A DNA stretch of 64,000 nucleotides from JAKZVK01 sp965248255. GTDB lineage: Bacteria; Acidobacteriota; Terriglobia; Bryobacterales; UBA6623. The translations under genes were made by a program, and so were the position numbers. The stretch spans positions 248,001-312,000 of the forward strand of contig CBDFIW010000004.1 in the NCBI GenBank assembly GCA_965248255.1, written 5' to 3'. The notes below the pieces were generated by a model. The model was given only the letters and a program-made list of their open reading frames with translations. It did no database searches and was not told the origin of the DNA. This document shows positions 17,243 through 26,545 of this stretch, one piece after another (within the stretch, counting starts at the first letter, position 1; each line of letters opens with the position of its first letter).

Positions 17243-18140
17243 TCGAACGAAACCTCAACAGTTTACACCCAGCCCGCACATCCCCCGACGTGACGCACGG
17301 CCATGCGGTGCCGCCTTGCGCCCTCGGCGCAAAGTCCGGGTCTTCAATTCCGGGAAGCAGCGATCGGATCTCGTCCACCCATACCCGGGATCATATATAT
17401 CGGAGTCCGAGTATTAAAGTCAAATGGGTCGCTTTCGACAAGTGCGGTTCACGGAAAGGGCTCAGCGTGCTTAGTTCACTTCCTTGGTGCTTGATCCCTA
17501 CGGCGCACAACTCGCCCTGGCGCGTGCCAGCGTTATTTTCCTGCGGACAACACCCCTCGACAGCCTCTTGGCCCCGTGCTACGATTGGGATGCCATAAAG
17601 GACGTTATGTATCTGCAACTAAAAGAGTTGTACGACCAGCACGTGAACCGCCCCTCCGGGCGGCTTTCTTGCGGCCCACGCAAGATGGGATAGTAGAGCG
17701 TATCGATGCAGGACCCTGGCCGCCGAGCACACGATCTGCTCCACGAAACGTAGAGCAGGTCTACCCGCCGTTTCGGTACGGCCCAGACAACAAGCCCCTC
17801 ACCAAGACCACCCGCTCTACAGTCCTGCTCTTGCCAAATAACGCCCGAAACTCCACCAGCTGATCGACCAGACCCTCCAGTACATCGATCCGAAAAAACT
17901 GCGGTCGCTCGAAGCGCTCCAGCAAGCACGCAGCGCCGACGTGCGCTGGGTGCAGGACTGGCGGGGGTACGCCAACATCCATTTCATCACGGTCTGTTGT
18001 GCAGGGGACCCGCTACACGTTTCAAAGGGCCCGCATGTTGCCAGGCCGAGATGTGGTTTGATTCCAACCAGGGCCCGCTCAAGTTCACTCTGGTCGAATT
18101 GCTCGACGACATCGACGCCAACGGACAGTAAACGAACCAA
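17243..18140. other. 898-bp interval with decayed coding remnants
   Basis: No intact gene. From about 17,850 on the plus strand one frame reads LIDQTLQYIDPKKLRSLEAL and then VRWVQDWRGYANIHFITV, and another frame near the end reads MWFDSNQGPLKFTLVELLDD followed by a stop before 18,131. These protein-like stretches in shifted frames look like one degenerate gene that I cannot name. The first 400 bp show nothing. Confidence 0.4.
17648..17670 (+). terminator. possible terminator hairpin
   Basis: CCGCCC-CTCC-GGGCGG followed by CTTTCTT. The 6-bp GC stem is perfect but the T tract is interrupted and no gene clearly ends just upstream. Confidence 0.35.
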
Positions 18141-19535
18141 TCACGCCACTCCGACGGTCTCGGCGCTCTTCTTCAACGCAACAGCCTCCGCCACCGCTTC
18201 GCCGAAGACCGCGGTGGATTCCTCCATCGCGGCTTGATTGATCATCAACGGCGGACAGATCTTGACCGTGCCGCCGCCGGGCCCAACGGGACTGAACATC
18301 AGCACGCCCTTCTCGACCGAGCGTTTGACGATATCGAACGCAAGCGCCGCGTCGGGCTCGCCGGTGGCTGGGTCGGCGATGACGAAGCCGGCCACCAAAC
18401 CACGACCCATGACGACCGTAACTTCGTCATATAGATCCTTTAGTTTATGCAGCTTATGATGTAAGACCTCACCCATAAGTTTGGCATTCCCGACGAGGTC
18501 TTCCTCGAGAATCGTCTCGATGTTGGCCAGCGCCGCCGCACAGCAAACGGGGTTGCCGGTGTGGGTCGATGTCATGCTGCCGGGAGCCGGTAGGTCCATG
18601 ATGTTCGCCCGGCCCGCGACCGCGGAGAGAGGCAGCGAACTTGTGATCCCCTTGCCAAAGCAAGCTAGGTCGGGGACGATGCCGTACTGTTCAAAGCCCC
18701 AGAACGCACCAGTACGGCCGAAACCCGCCTGCACCTCGTCAAAGACCAGCAGCGCTTGCTGCTCGTTGCACCAGTCACGCAGGCGCTGCATGAACTCCGT
18801 GGGAGCAAAGGCGGCGTCGGCGCCCTGGTAGGTCTCGAGGACCACGCCAGCGACCGTGTCGAAATCCACACCCTGGGCACGCAGGTTCTGTTCGAACGCC
18901 TCGAAGGACGTGTCCTTTTGGCGGTAGCCGTCGGGGAACGGGACTTGCACGAAGCCCGGGTCGAAGTTTACGATCCAGTCCTTCAACGCCGGGATGCCGC
19001 CGGCCTGTTGCGAGCCGAGCGTCCGTCCATGAAAAGCGTTGTGGAAAGAGACGATCCTGACCTTCTGCTGACCGCCGGCCCGGATGCCATGAATGCGACT
19101 TAGCTTCACGGCGCATTCGATGGTCTCGGACCCGGTGGTCAGCAGAAACACTTTCTTCAGGGGCTCGGGCAGAAGCGAAACTAGCCTCTCCACCAATTCG
19201 CGGCGGGCATCGGTTGGAAAGCAGTAGCTGGTGAGAAGCCCTTGATCGAGTTGAGCGCGAATGGCGTCGTTGATCCGCTTGACGTTGTGGCCGGCGTTGG
19301 CGATGAGCACACCTGAGGACCAGTCGATCCACTGGTTGCCCCAGCGATCGTAAACCGAGAAACCCTGAGCGTGGTCCCAGATGATCGGAGGCTGCCCTTG
19401 CATCGCCCGAGGCTCGGCAGCTTGCAAGCGTTCGAGCTGAGGAATCGATTCCGGCACGGGCAGCGGCGTCACGATCCTTCGCAACGCGGTCTCGACGCGT
19501 GCGACGGACTGCGGGTTGAGTTCATAGGCAGGCAT
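18141..19535 (-). CDS. class III aminotransferase (4-aminobutyrate / ornithine type)
   Basis: 464-residue PLP-dependent aminotransferase, fold type I class III. Features are the substrate-entry segment YDRWGNQWIDWSSGVLIANAG, the phosphate-binding TTGSETIECAVKLSRI, the cofactor Asp in LLVFDEVQAGFGRTGAFWGF, the Schiff-base Lys in LACFGKGITSSLPLSAVAG and the closing THTGNPVCCAAALANI. Such enzymes move the omega-amino group of GABA, ornithine, lysine or related diamines to 2-oxoglutarate or pyruvate. The precise substrate cannot be read from sequence, and no neighbouring pathway gene narrows it. It is monocistronic, with 270 bp upstream before the divergent Fe-S carrier gene. Confidence 0.92.
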   Translation of the reverse strand: MPAYELNPQSVARVETALRRIVTPLPVPESIPQLERLQAAEPRAMQGQPPIIWDHAQGFSVYDRWGNQWIDWSSGVLIANAGHNVKRINDAIRAQLDQGLLTSYCFPTDARRELVERLVSLLPEPLKKVFLLTTGSETIECAVKLSRIHGIRAGGQQKVRIVSFHNAFHGRTLGSQQAGGIPALKDWIVNFDPGFVQVPFPDGYRQKDTSFEAFEQNLRAQGVDFDTVAGVVLETYQGADAAFAPTEFMQRLRDWCNEQQALLVFDEVQAGFGRTGAFWGFEQYGIVPDLACFGKGITSSLPLSAVAGRANIMDLPAPGSMTSTHTGNPVCCAAALANIETILEEDLVGNAKLMGEVLHHKLHKLKDLYDEVTVVMGRGLVAGFVIADPATGEPDAALAFDIVKRSVEKGVLMFSPVGPGGGTVKICPPLMINQAAMEESTAVFGEAVAEAVALKKSAETVGVA

Positions 19536-19805
19536 GACGAACCCTCCGGAACGAGCGAGTTGGACTAACGGACAGGCCTTATTCTAACGCGCTGCCGACG
19601 GCTGGCCCGTTGTGCAAGGAGGAACCGCTGGGCGTTGTGTAGATCCTCCGAATAGGGACCGGGGGCCGCAACGTCGATGCCAGCGGGCGAAGCCTGGTGC
19701 CAGGGAGTTTGGCTCGCTCCCCGACGGCGAAGCTCTTCACTTCCTCTCGGCAAGAGCGGTTGCGCAACGTTTTGATATAGTGAGGTCGGTCGCCGAAGGT
19801 TTCCT

Positions 19806-20126
19806 ATGATTGACGTGACGCCGGCCGCGGTCGATCGAATCCGCGAGATGTTGAAGGCCAACAACATCGAGGGCGGATTGCGGCTGGGCATCGTCGGGGG
19901 CGGGTGTTCCGGCTTGAGCTATAAGTTCAAGTTTGAATCGCAACCGCGTTTGAGCGACAATGTGTTCGAGGTGGGCGGCGTCCAACTGATGGTGGACCCC
20001 AAAAGCTACAAGTACCTCGACGGTCTCACCCTCGACTTCACGAACACCCTGATGGAGCAAGCCTTCGTCTTTCACAACCCCAACGCGACCAAGAGCTGCG
20101 GCTGCGGGAAGTCGTTTCTCGTCTGA
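19806..20126 (+). CDS. erpA: A-type iron-sulfur carrier (IscA/ErpA/HesB family)
   Basis: 106-residue carrier that passes Fe-S clusters to apo-proteins. The three conserved cysteines are present: GGGCSGLSYKF and the C-terminal SCGCGKSFLV (CxC). The fold-defining GLRLGIVGGG and VDPKSYKYLDG segments are intact. It is followed after 22 bp by quinolinate synthase, a [4Fe-4S] enzyme that needs exactly such a carrier, which makes functional pairing likely. Naming it ErpA rather than IscA is uncertain because no isc or suf genes are nearby. Confidence 0.92.
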   Translation: MIDVTPAAVDRIREMLKANNIEGGLRLGIVGGGCSGLSYKFKFESQPRLSDNVFEVGGVQLMVDPKSYKYLDGLTLDFTNTLMEQAFVFHNPNATKSCGCGKSFLV

Positions 20127-20148
20127 CCTTCACGGTCGAACCCCAGTG

Positions 20149-21204
20149 ATGCAAAACGGCATTCACTTCGACACTTGGTATGAGGACTTCAACCGCTTTG
20201 CGGGCGACCTCTACCCGGGCCGATACACGCGCGACTATGTCAAGGATCTCGTCGAAGCCGCGAGGAGCGTCCGCGAACTCGCGGACCGCAAGAGTTCGCT
20301 GATCGTTGCGCACAATTATCAGTACCCCGAGTTACAGGAGGTGGCCGAGAGTGTCGGCGACTCGCTCGGCTTGTCGCAATTCGTCGCCAAGAAACGCGCC
20401 CCGCGGGTGGATTTCTGCGGCGTATGGTTCATGGGCGAGACGGCGAAGACGATTCTCGGCGAGAGCTCCAAGGTCTATATGCCCGACGAGGCGGGTTGCT
20501 CGCTGGTGGCCTCGATCGACCATCAACGCATTGCGAACTGGCTCTCGCAAAACCCGCGGGCGGTCGTGATCTCCTACATCAACACCGACGCCAAGACGAA
20601 GTCGATCAGCGACTACATCTGCACCTCGCGCAATGCCTCCCAGGTTCTGGAACATGCCGCCCGGTCGAATCCAGGGCGTAGGATACTGTTTCTGCCCGAC
20701 AAGTATCTCGGCGCGGTGGCCCTGGCGCAGACGGACGTGGACCGCAAGCGCGTGGATCTCTACGACGGCGCTTGCCATGTGCACGCCAAGATGGGCGAGA
20801 AGGCGCTCGAAAACGCCCTGGACCGCTATCCTGATGCCGACCTGCTCCTTCATCCCGAGTGCGGTTGTTCGAGCGCTTGCTTAGCGAAGACGATCAACGG
20901 CGCTTCGCCCTACCAGCGGTCGTATTACCTCTCCACCGAGCAGATGCTTCGCCACGCCGAGAAATCACCGGCCCAGGAGTTTGTGGTGGCGACCGAGATG
21001 GGGATGCTCTATCGGTTGCGCAAACTTCTGCCGGAGAAGACTTTCTATCCGGTCTCCGCACAGGCGGTCTGCGAATACATGAAGATGAACACGATCGAGA
21101 AACTGCTGCAGTCACTCGAGGACGACCGCGTCGAAGTCCAAGTCGACCCGGAGATTCAACACAAGGCCCAGGCGGCCATCCAACGCATGCTCACGATCCA
21201 GTAG
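20149..21204 (+). CDS. nadA: quinolinate synthase
   Basis: Makes quinolinate from iminoaspartate and dihydroxyacetone phosphate in de novo NAD synthesis. 351 residues from the ATG just after an in-frame GTG. The three [4Fe-4S] ligands are in PDEAGCSLVAS, LHPECGCSSAC and QAVCEYMKMNT. Substrate residues IVAHNYQYPELQEVAE, YINTDAKTKS and LPDKYLGAVA are conserved. nadB and nadC are not in the window. The upstream Fe-S carrier gene is on the same strand 22 bp away. Confidence 0.96.
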   Translation: MQNGIHFDTWYEDFNRFAGDLYPGRYTRDYVKDLVEAARSVRELADRKSSLIVAHNYQYPELQEVAESVGDSLGLSQFVAKKRAPRVDFCGVWFMGETAKTILGESSKVYMPDEAGCSLVASIDHQRIANWLSQNPRAVVISYINTDAKTKSISDYICTSRNASQVLEHAARSNPGRRILFLPDKYLGAVALAQTDVDRKRVDLYDGACHVHAKMGEKALENALDRYPDADLLLHPECGCSSACLAKTINGASPYQRSYYLSTEQMLRHAEKSPAQEFVVATEMGMLYRLRKLLPEKTFYPVSAQAVCEYMKMNTIEKLLQSLEDDRVEVQVDPEIQHKAQAAIQRMLTIQ

Positions 21205-21351
21205 GCGTGTGTGCCCGGCCCGAGACCTTGTGCCGGTGAACACCAGGCTGTTGTTGCGTCGTTGCACCCATTCCCCCCTCGGCCGCGCCCGACTGGTGAA
21301 ACCAGGTTTCGCCAATCGAGTACAAAGTAGATTCCGACGCGATTCGTACCT

Positions 21352-21375
21352 CGGGCACAGGTTGCCGTGCCCCTA
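21352..21375 (-). repeat. short dispersed hairpin repeat (GTAGGGGC type)
   Basis: On the minus strand GTAGGGGCACGG is followed by a loop and the pairing GTGCCC. Three related hairpins occur at 24583, 32134 and 43995, always between genes. Confidence 0.6.
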
Positions 21376-21422
21376 CATTGCAGTGTCCCGGCACGCGCTA
21401 TGATCGCCACAGGAGGGTCACT

Positions 21423-21887
21423 ATGAAGAATCTCGTTTCCAACTTGCTGCACGCTTACGAGAACGGCCGGCTCAGCCGGCGGCAACTCGTGCAGTCGGTC
21501 GCCGCGCTGGCGGCGGGCACTTCGGCGGCTTCGGCTAAGGGCTCGACCTTTCAAGGCGTCGAGGTCAACCACGTCGCGCTGCAGGTTACCGACGTGGCCC
21601 GCTCACGCGACTTCTACCGCAAGCACTTCGGCCTGCCGGTCGTGCGCGAGTCGGCGCGCAACTGCTTCCTCGGCCTGGGCCGCAACTTTCTGGCGCTGTT
21701 CCAGAACCCGCGGCCAGGGATGAACCACTACTGCATCGCGATTGAGGATTACGAAGTCGGCAAGGTGACGGAGGAGCTTCGACGGCAGGGGTTCAACCCT
21801 CGTCACCCCGCGGGCAGCCGGCGTGTTTACTTCGATGACCCGGACGGGATCGAGGTGCAGCTCTCGGCCTCGGATCACCAGCCGTAG
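21423..21887 (+). CDS. VOC (glyoxalase-fold) protein with twin-arginine-like leader
   Basis: 154 residues from ATG 21423, preceded by AGGAGGG; the frame is open 45 bases upstream without an RBS. Residues 1-40 look like an export leader with a twin arginine (LSRRQLVQSVAALAAG). The remainder is a single vicinal-oxygen-chelate module: VNHVALQVTDVARSRDFYRK with the first metal His, then NHYCIAIEDY and VYFDDPDGIEVQLS with the terminal Glu. Two such modules normally pair, so a dimer is expected. VOC proteins are dioxygenases, lyases or resistance proteins; the substrate is unknown. Export of a single VOC module is unusual. Confidence 0.85.
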   Translation: MKNLVSNLLHAYENGRLSRRQLVQSVAALAAGTSAASAKGSTFQGVEVNHVALQVTDVARSRDFYRKHFGLPVVRESARNCFLGLGRNFLALFQNPRPGMNHYCIAIEDYEVGKVTEELRRQGFNPRHPAGSRRVYFDDPDGIEVQLSASDHQP

Positions 21888-21998
21888 TACGCTGACGTAG
21901 CGCACGCCCGTGGCGTGCCGAGCCGAGCCATGCTCGGCTCTTGTCCCGCACCCCCCAAGCTCCCTCTTGAAACGCACACCGGCGCTTCCTCGGGCAGC

Positions 21999-22200
21999 CG
22001 CGAAGCGGCGTTGATACTAGCCCCAAGAGGACCAAAAGGGGACGGAGGTTGGACGGAGCCCTTTTCCAAGCCCGAGTTCTTGCTTAGCCGCGAAGCGGCG
22101 TTGGATATTAGCCCGGGGTGCAGCCGTCAGGCGGAACCCCGGGTAACGTCCCCAAACACGCTTCCAGCCCTGAAAGGGCGCAGGAAAACCGCCAGGAGCC
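21999..22200 (+). repeat. structured dispersed repeat (copy R1, with a partial copy in front)
   Basis: A partial unit (22000-22026) and a full unit (22084-22190) both begin AGCCGCGAAGCGGCGTT. The full unit continues with a second hairpin, TAGCCCGGGGT pairing with ACCCCGGGT around GCAGCC, and a third, AGCCCTGAAAGGGC. The same order of three hairpins recurs at 45,240-45,412 and, inverted and truncated, at 47,692-47,796. It fills most of the 355-bp gap between the VOC gene and the PQQ-propeller gene. Confidence 0.7.
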
Positions 22201-22242
22201 GAGCCGCTGCAACATCCCGTATCGCACGACTCGGCGCTACCT

Positions 22243-23619
22243 TCACTTCGCGTAGTCGGCGGCACCCAGCGAGGCCGACAATATCTTTTCATCATTCCTG
22301 ATCAAGACGTGCCGGTTGGCGAACGCCGGGTGGACCCAGTTGACCGCGCCCAACTCACGGCGGCTTGCGCCGAGCGTGGTCGTCGGCTCGATCAGCTTGG
22401 TGCGGCTCAGTTCTTCGTAACCCTCCGGCGACAGCCGCGCGATGATCAGCTCTCCACGGTCGTTGTAGAAGAAACAGCGGCTCCCGTGCCGCACGATGAA
22501 CGCCGACACGTTGCGCTTCTTCTCGACCGTCGCTCGCTGCGATTCCCACACGCGTTCACCCGTGTCCAACCGCAGGCACCTGAGCTGGCCAAAACTGTCG
22601 ACACCGTAAATGTAGCCGCCCTCCATGACAGGGGTTGCCATCAGCGTATGGAACCCGACGGTAGAGACGGCACTGTCGCTCTCGCCCTTCCATACGAGCG
22701 AGGATTCGGGCTTGGTTGGATGCAGACGGTACAGGCGTGAGCCGTTGAAGAAGGCCGAGACGAGCAAATGCGGACCGGCACGTAGCGGGGTAGCGATCGG
22801 CGTGCTCATACGGATCTTGAAGGGCTGCTCCCAGTAGACGTCCCCCGTTCGCGGATCGAGCGAAGCCAGCGCGCCGGCATGCCAGATCAGAAGCTGGCGT
22901 GCACCGCCGGCGTCGATGATGGTGGGCTGCGAGTAGCCCGGCTCGGATTGAACGGAGTCGAGCGCGCGCCAGATTTCCCGGCCCGTACTCTTGTCGAGCG
23001 CGACGACCTTGGCGTCGGGCCGGCCGCTCGGTACCGCAAACACACGGTCGCCGTCGACCAACGGTGCCGAGGTGAAGCCCCACGGCGGCAGTTCGGCGTC
23101 GAAGTCGGTGACGTAGTTCTTTCTCCACACCAGCGCGCCACCGGCCGAGCGGAGGCAGATCAGGTCACCGGCCGCGCCGAGCACGTAGACGAGGTCGCCG
23201 TCAATCGTGGGAGTGGCCCGGGGTCCGAGCGCATAATCGAGACCTCGGTAGTCGACCGGCCATTCGTACGCCCAGTTGACGGCGCCGCTCCGTTCGTTGA
23301 TACAGAGGACGCGTTCGATGCCCTTTGTCCCTGACGTGGACGCGAAATCCGTGACAAATACGCGCCCGGCGGCGACGGCCGGGCCCGAATAGCCCGCATG
23401 GATCGGCGTCCGCCACCGGACGTGGAGGCCCTCGGCGGGGAAGGTTTCGACAATGCCGGTTTCATTCCAGGCGCCGAGGCGACCGCGGCCACGCCATTCA
23501 GGCCAGTCATCGGCGTTGACGGGAAAGGAACCGAGAACGGCAAGCAGGGGTAGGAGGCAAGATGCAAGCCCGGTGCGCACGGCCGTTTGATCCTGCTCGA
23601 GGAACAACCCGCCGCTCAC
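22243..23619 (-). CDS. PQQ-like beta-propeller protein, exported
   Basis: 458 residues with a GTG start that overlaps the stop of the upstream NHL gene (GTGA). The N-terminus has a signal-like hydrophobic stretch (LASCLLPLLAVLGSFPVNA). The rest is a blade repeat of the PQQ/quinoprotein type: DWPEWRGRG, VRWRTPIHAGYSGPAVA, GDLVYVLGAAGDLICL, VALDKSTGREIWRALD, ASLDPRTGDVYWEQPF, LRCLRLDTGERVWES. Tryptophan-docking (DxxTGxxxW) signatures recur without catalytic calcium and PQQ ligands, so this is a binding or scaffold propeller rather than a proven dehydrogenase. Coupling to a second propeller protein suggests a joint extracytoplasmic role. Confidence 0.9.
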   Translation of the reverse strand: MSGGLFLEQDQTAVRTGLASCLLPLLAVLGSFPVNADDWPEWRGRGRLGAWNETGIVETFPAEGLHVRWRTPIHAGYSGPAVAAGRVFVTDFASTSGTKGIERVLCINERSGAVNWAYEWPVDYRGLDYALGPRATPTIDGDLVYVLGAAGDLICLRSAGGALVWRKNYVTDFDAELPPWGFTSAPLVDGDRVFAVPSGRPDAKVVALDKSTGREIWRALDSVQSEPGYSQPTIIDAGGARQLLIWHAGALASLDPRTGDVYWEQPFKIRMSTPIATPLRAGPHLLVSAFFNGSRLYRLHPTKPESSLVWKGESDSAVSTVGFHTLMATPVMEGGYIYGVDSFGQLRCLRLDTGERVWESQRATVEKKRNVSAFIVRHGSRCFFYNDRGELIIARLSPEGYEELSRTKLIEPTTTLGASRRELGAVNWVHPAFANRHVLIRNDEKILSASLGAADYAK

Positions 23620-24539
23620 TTCGGGACGAACCTCTGGACCCGCCAGTTCTTGATCTCGGAGACGTAAAGGTTGCCGAGGGCGTCCAGCGCGAGATGATGG
23701 GAATAGTTGAACTGACCCGGCCTCTTGCCGAAGTCACCGAGTACGCCGAGGATCTTGCCGTCGAGGTCGAGCTTCAAGATGCGGTTGTTGCGCCCGTCGG
23801 CCATGAAGATTTTCTGATCGGCCGTGATGTCGAGCCCCCATGGCGAGCCGACGTGTTTCCACTGGTGCAGGAACTCGCCATCAGCATCGAACACCTGGAT
23901 GCGATAGTTCTCACGGTCGCCTACGTAGACGCGGCCCTGCCGGTCGAGCGCAACGGAGTGCGGCAGGTCGAATTCGCCGGGGCCGTCGCCCTTCTTCCCC
24001 CAGGCCGTGATGAACGTGCCATCTTTCGAGAACTTGACGACGCGCGAGTTGCCATAGCCGTCTGAGACATAGAAATCGCCGTTAGGGGCGATCGCGACGT
24101 CGGTAGGCTCGTTGAAGCTGTCTTCACCCTCGCCGCTCTGGCCGCGGCGGCCGAGTACCATGCGAACACGGCCGGTCGGGTCCATCTTGAGGACCATGTG
24201 GGTGTCGTTGTCCACGGTCCAGATATTGCCCTCGCGGTCGACCTCAATGCCGTGGGCACGGATGAACAGCCCGTCGCCCAACGAGCGCACAAACCGGCCA
24301 GCGCCGTCGAACTCGATGATCGGGTGGTCGCCGCGGTGCAGTACGTACACGTGCTGATCCGGACCAACGGCGACACCCGGCGTTTCTTGGAAGTTCCAGC
24401 CCACGGGGAGCTGCGGCCACTGCGGGTCCAGCTCGTAGGGCAGGGGCTTATGGTCGGACTGGGAAAACCCGACCTGGGACAACAATGCGGCTGTCAAGGC
24501 CGCCAGCAGCGGAAGAGCGAAAACGGTTCGTCGCGTCAT
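23616..24539 (-). CDS. NHL-repeat beta-propeller protein, exported
   Basis: 307 residues from ATG 24539 (GGGAGA at correct spacing). The signal peptide MTRRTVFALPLLAALTAALL ends before SQSDHKPLP. Six or so NHL blades follow, for example EIDVAIAPNGDFYVSDGYG-like repeats, SVALDRQGRVYVGDRENYR, LDITADQKIFMADGRNN and HLALDALGNLYVSEIKN. The closest described folds are peptidyl-alpha-hydroxyglycine lyase and vWF-like NHL domains; no metal-site assignment is made here. The gene is translationally coupled to the downstream PQQ-type propeller gene. Both are probably periplasmic. Confidence 0.9.
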   Translation of the reverse strand: MTRRTVFALPLLAALTAALLSQVGFSQSDHKPLPYELDPQWPQLPVGWNFQETPGVAVGPDQHVYVLHRGDHPIIEFDGAGRFVRSLGDGLFIRAHGIEVDREGNIWTVDNDTHMVLKMDPTGRVRMVLGRRGQSGEGEDSFNEPTDVAIAPNGDFYVSDGYGNSRVVKFSKDGTFITAWGKKGDGPGEFDLPHSVALDRQGRVYVGDRENYRIQVFDADGEFLHQWKHVGSPWGLDITADQKIFMADGRNNRILKLDLDGKILGVLGDFGKRPGQFNYSHHLALDALGNLYVSEIKNWRVQRFVPK

Positions 24540-24976
24540 GGCAAATCTCCCGTTCGACTCTAGCAAACCCGCGCGAAAGACCGTAGGGGCGGATCGTTGC
24601 ATCCACCCAACGCCGCCCGGCCGCCGACACACCACACACGCCAAACCGTCGTACTCTGATCCTGGCCCGGGCAGCCGGGCGCCCGCTGCTCACGATTCAC
24701 GGTTCACGAATCACATTCCTTCTCAGCCACGCCCAAGGCAACTCAACCTAGAGCCGCAAGGGCGCGTCCCGAACAAAAGCCCTGGGTGTCAGCCCTAGCA
24801 AACCAAACGGCCTCTCGCCTTCGGGGGCTAGCGTCCGCCAGACCCCGGCTTCCCAGGCCCTCTCTTGGACTTCCGGCCAATCAACGCCCTATCCTAAGGG
24901 CTTGTCGGATTCGGCGTTTTGCATAAGGCTGTATCTCCACGCGTCCTCTGAGACCGCCAACGCAAGGTGGTGTTGA
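24540..24976. other. 437-bp intergenic region with dispersed hairpins
   Basis: Divergent promoters for the NHL protein and the flippase-like protein must lie here. It contains a GTAGGGGC-type hairpin (24583-24610) and, near 24,690-24,715, CACGATTCACGGTTCACG followed by AATCAC, a string that recurs as GGTTCACGAATCACAG at about 32,162. No gene is supported. Confidence 0.5.
24583..24610 (+). repeat. short dispersed hairpin repeat (GTAGGGGC type)
   Basis: GTAGGGGCGGAT followed by a six-base loop and ATCC pairing. Related to the copies at 21352, 32134 and 43995. Confidence 0.55.
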
Positions 24977-26044
24977 TTGGAGGCCCGGCGGCATGCGGCC
25001 TTCTTGATCGGCGGTTTGGTACTGGCCGCCGCTCTAGCCTACTCGCTCTACACCAATCCCGAGTGGAAGAGCTTCGACTTCAGCCGATTCCTGGCGACGT
25101 TTCGCGAGGCCGACCGGGGTTGGCTCGCCCTCGCCGGAGCCGCCATCTACGGTACCTATGGAGTGCGAGCCCTCCGATGGAAGATCTTCCTGGACCCGAT
25201 CAAGCCCGCCGCGAGCTTTGCGAATCTGGTTTCGGCGACAGTGGTTGGCTTCGGCGCAATGGGGGTTCTGGGACGTCCGGCGGAGATCGTGCGGCCCTAT
25301 CTCATTGCCCGCAAGGAGCAGACATCGATTGCAAGCCAGTTGGCGATCTGGGTGCTCGAGCGCGCTTTCGACACGCTGATCCTGCTCGCCGGGTTGGCAC
25401 TGGCACTGGGACAGATGCACGTCGTCTCACCGGACGGTTCCGCTCTTCCGGTTCCCACATGGTGGCAACCACTCGCTCGAGTGGTGGGGATGGCAATCGT
25501 TGCGATGCTGGTTTTGCTGATCGTGTTGCGGAGTTACTACGACAACTTATCCGAGCGGCTTGTGGCGCGGCTGCGAGTCCTGTTGCACCCTCAGTCGGGA
25601 GGTCAGTGGGCCGGGCGGTTGGACCCCCTGGCCGACAAGCTCGCCCTCTTCGGCGAGGGACTGCACAGCTTGCGCAGGGCTCGCAGCCTCGGACTTTGCC
25701 TGCTTCTCAGCGTCGTCAACTGGACTTTGATTGCTTTCAGCTTCAGTGCGGTGCTGGCGGCCTGCGTGCCCGCGTCCGACTTTGGGGCCGCGCAGGCAAT
25801 CGTCTTCACAGGGGTCGTTATGGGCGGCTCGTTGTTCCAGATACCGGCCGTCGGCGGAGGTGTGCAGGTTGCGGCGGTGTTGGTGCTGACGGAACTGTTC
25901 GGCGTTCCTGTCGAGGCTGCATCGAGCGCAGCAATCTTGATCTGGTTCTTGAGCTTCATCGCCGTGCTGCTGCCTGCGATGATCATCATGGCCCGCGAAG
26001 GCATTCGCTGGGCAAGCCTTAGTGAGCTAAAATCAAAGCCCTAG
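24977..26044 (+). CDS. flippase-like / lysylphosphatidylglycerol synthase transmembrane family protein
   Basis: 355-residue integral membrane protein with a TTG start after AAGGTGG. It has six to eight hydrophobic helices. The family core is readable in FANLVSATVVGFGAMGVLGRPAEIVRPYLIARKE and the following LAIWVLERAFDTLILLAGL, the AglD/YbhN/MprF-N type signature with GRxxEIxRPYL. These proteins move or flip lipid-linked substrates. The cytoplasmic aminoacyl-transfer domain of MprF is absent, so it is a stand-alone transporter-like unit. It is followed by nrdR after 36 bp with no obvious functional link. A long open frame on the same strand at 24,967 is its shadow. Confidence 0.85.
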   Translation: MEARRHAAFLIGGLVLAAALAYSLYTNPEWKSFDFSRFLATFREADRGWLALAGAAIYGTYGVRALRWKIFLDPIKPAASFANLVSATVVGFGAMGVLGRPAEIVRPYLIARKEQTSIASQLAIWVLERAFDTLILLAGLALALGQMHVVSPDGSALPVPTWWQPLARVVGMAIVAMLVLLIVLRSYYDNLSERLVARLRVLLHPQSGGQWAGRLDPLADKLALFGEGLHSLRRARSLGLCLLLSVVNWTLIAFSFSAVLAACVPASDFGAAQAIVFTGVVMGGSLFQIPAVGGGVQVAAVLVLTELFGVPVEAASSAAILIWFLSFIAVLLPAMIIMAREGIRWASLSELKSKP

Positions 26045-26080
26045 CCCCTTGCCGGCAAACACCAGGGGAAACGACATCCG

Positions 26081-26545
26081 ATGCTCTGCCCGTTCTGCGG
26101 CCACTTGGCCGATAAGGTGGTCGACTCCCGTGAGAGCAAAGAGGGAGCGGCGATCCGCCGCCGGCGCGAGTGCCTGGCATGCGGGCGCCGCTTCACCACC
26201 TACGAGAGGATCGATCAGATCCCCTATATGGTGGTCAAAAAAGACGGTCGCAGGGAGAAGTTCGACCGCCAGAAGGTGCTAAACGGCTTGCTGCATGCCT
26301 GCGAGAAGCGGCCCGTTCGCATGGCAAGTCTCGAGGAACTCGTCAACGAGGCTGAGCAGATGGTCCTCGGGTCTTCGGACGGGGAATGCGCGGCGGCCCT
26401 GATCGGAGAACGGCTCATGGACCGTCTAAAGCAGCTTGATAAGGTGGCCTATGTCCGTTTCGCCTCCGTGTACCGTGACTTCCAGGATGAGGAGGAGTTC
26501 CTTAAAGAGCTAACGGCGTTGATCAAGCAGAAGAAACTGAATTAG
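26081..26545 (+). CDS. nrdR: transcriptional repressor NrdR
   Basis: 154 residues, normal length for NrdR, the ATP/dATP-sensing repressor of ribonucleotide reductase genes. The N-terminal zinc ribbon has two CxxC pairs (MLCPFCGHLA and CLACGRRFTTYERI). The ATP-cone follows (VVKKDGRREKFDRQKVLNGL to VAYVRFASVYRDFQDEEEFL). No ribonucleotide reductase gene is in the window. Confidence 0.97.
   Translation: MLCPFCGHLADKVVDSRESKEGAAIRRRRECLACGRRFTTYERIDQIPYMVVKKDGRREKFDRQKVLNGLLHACEKRPVRMASLEELVNEAEQMVLGSSDGECAAALIGERLMDRLKQLDKVAYVRFASVYRDFQDEEEFLKELTALIKQKKLN

Noticed and set aside
24967..26022. 351-codon plus-strand frame shifted relative to the flippase-like gene
   Set aside because: Arg-rich, domain-free; the overlapping frame at 24977 has the membrane-protein pattern and family motifs.
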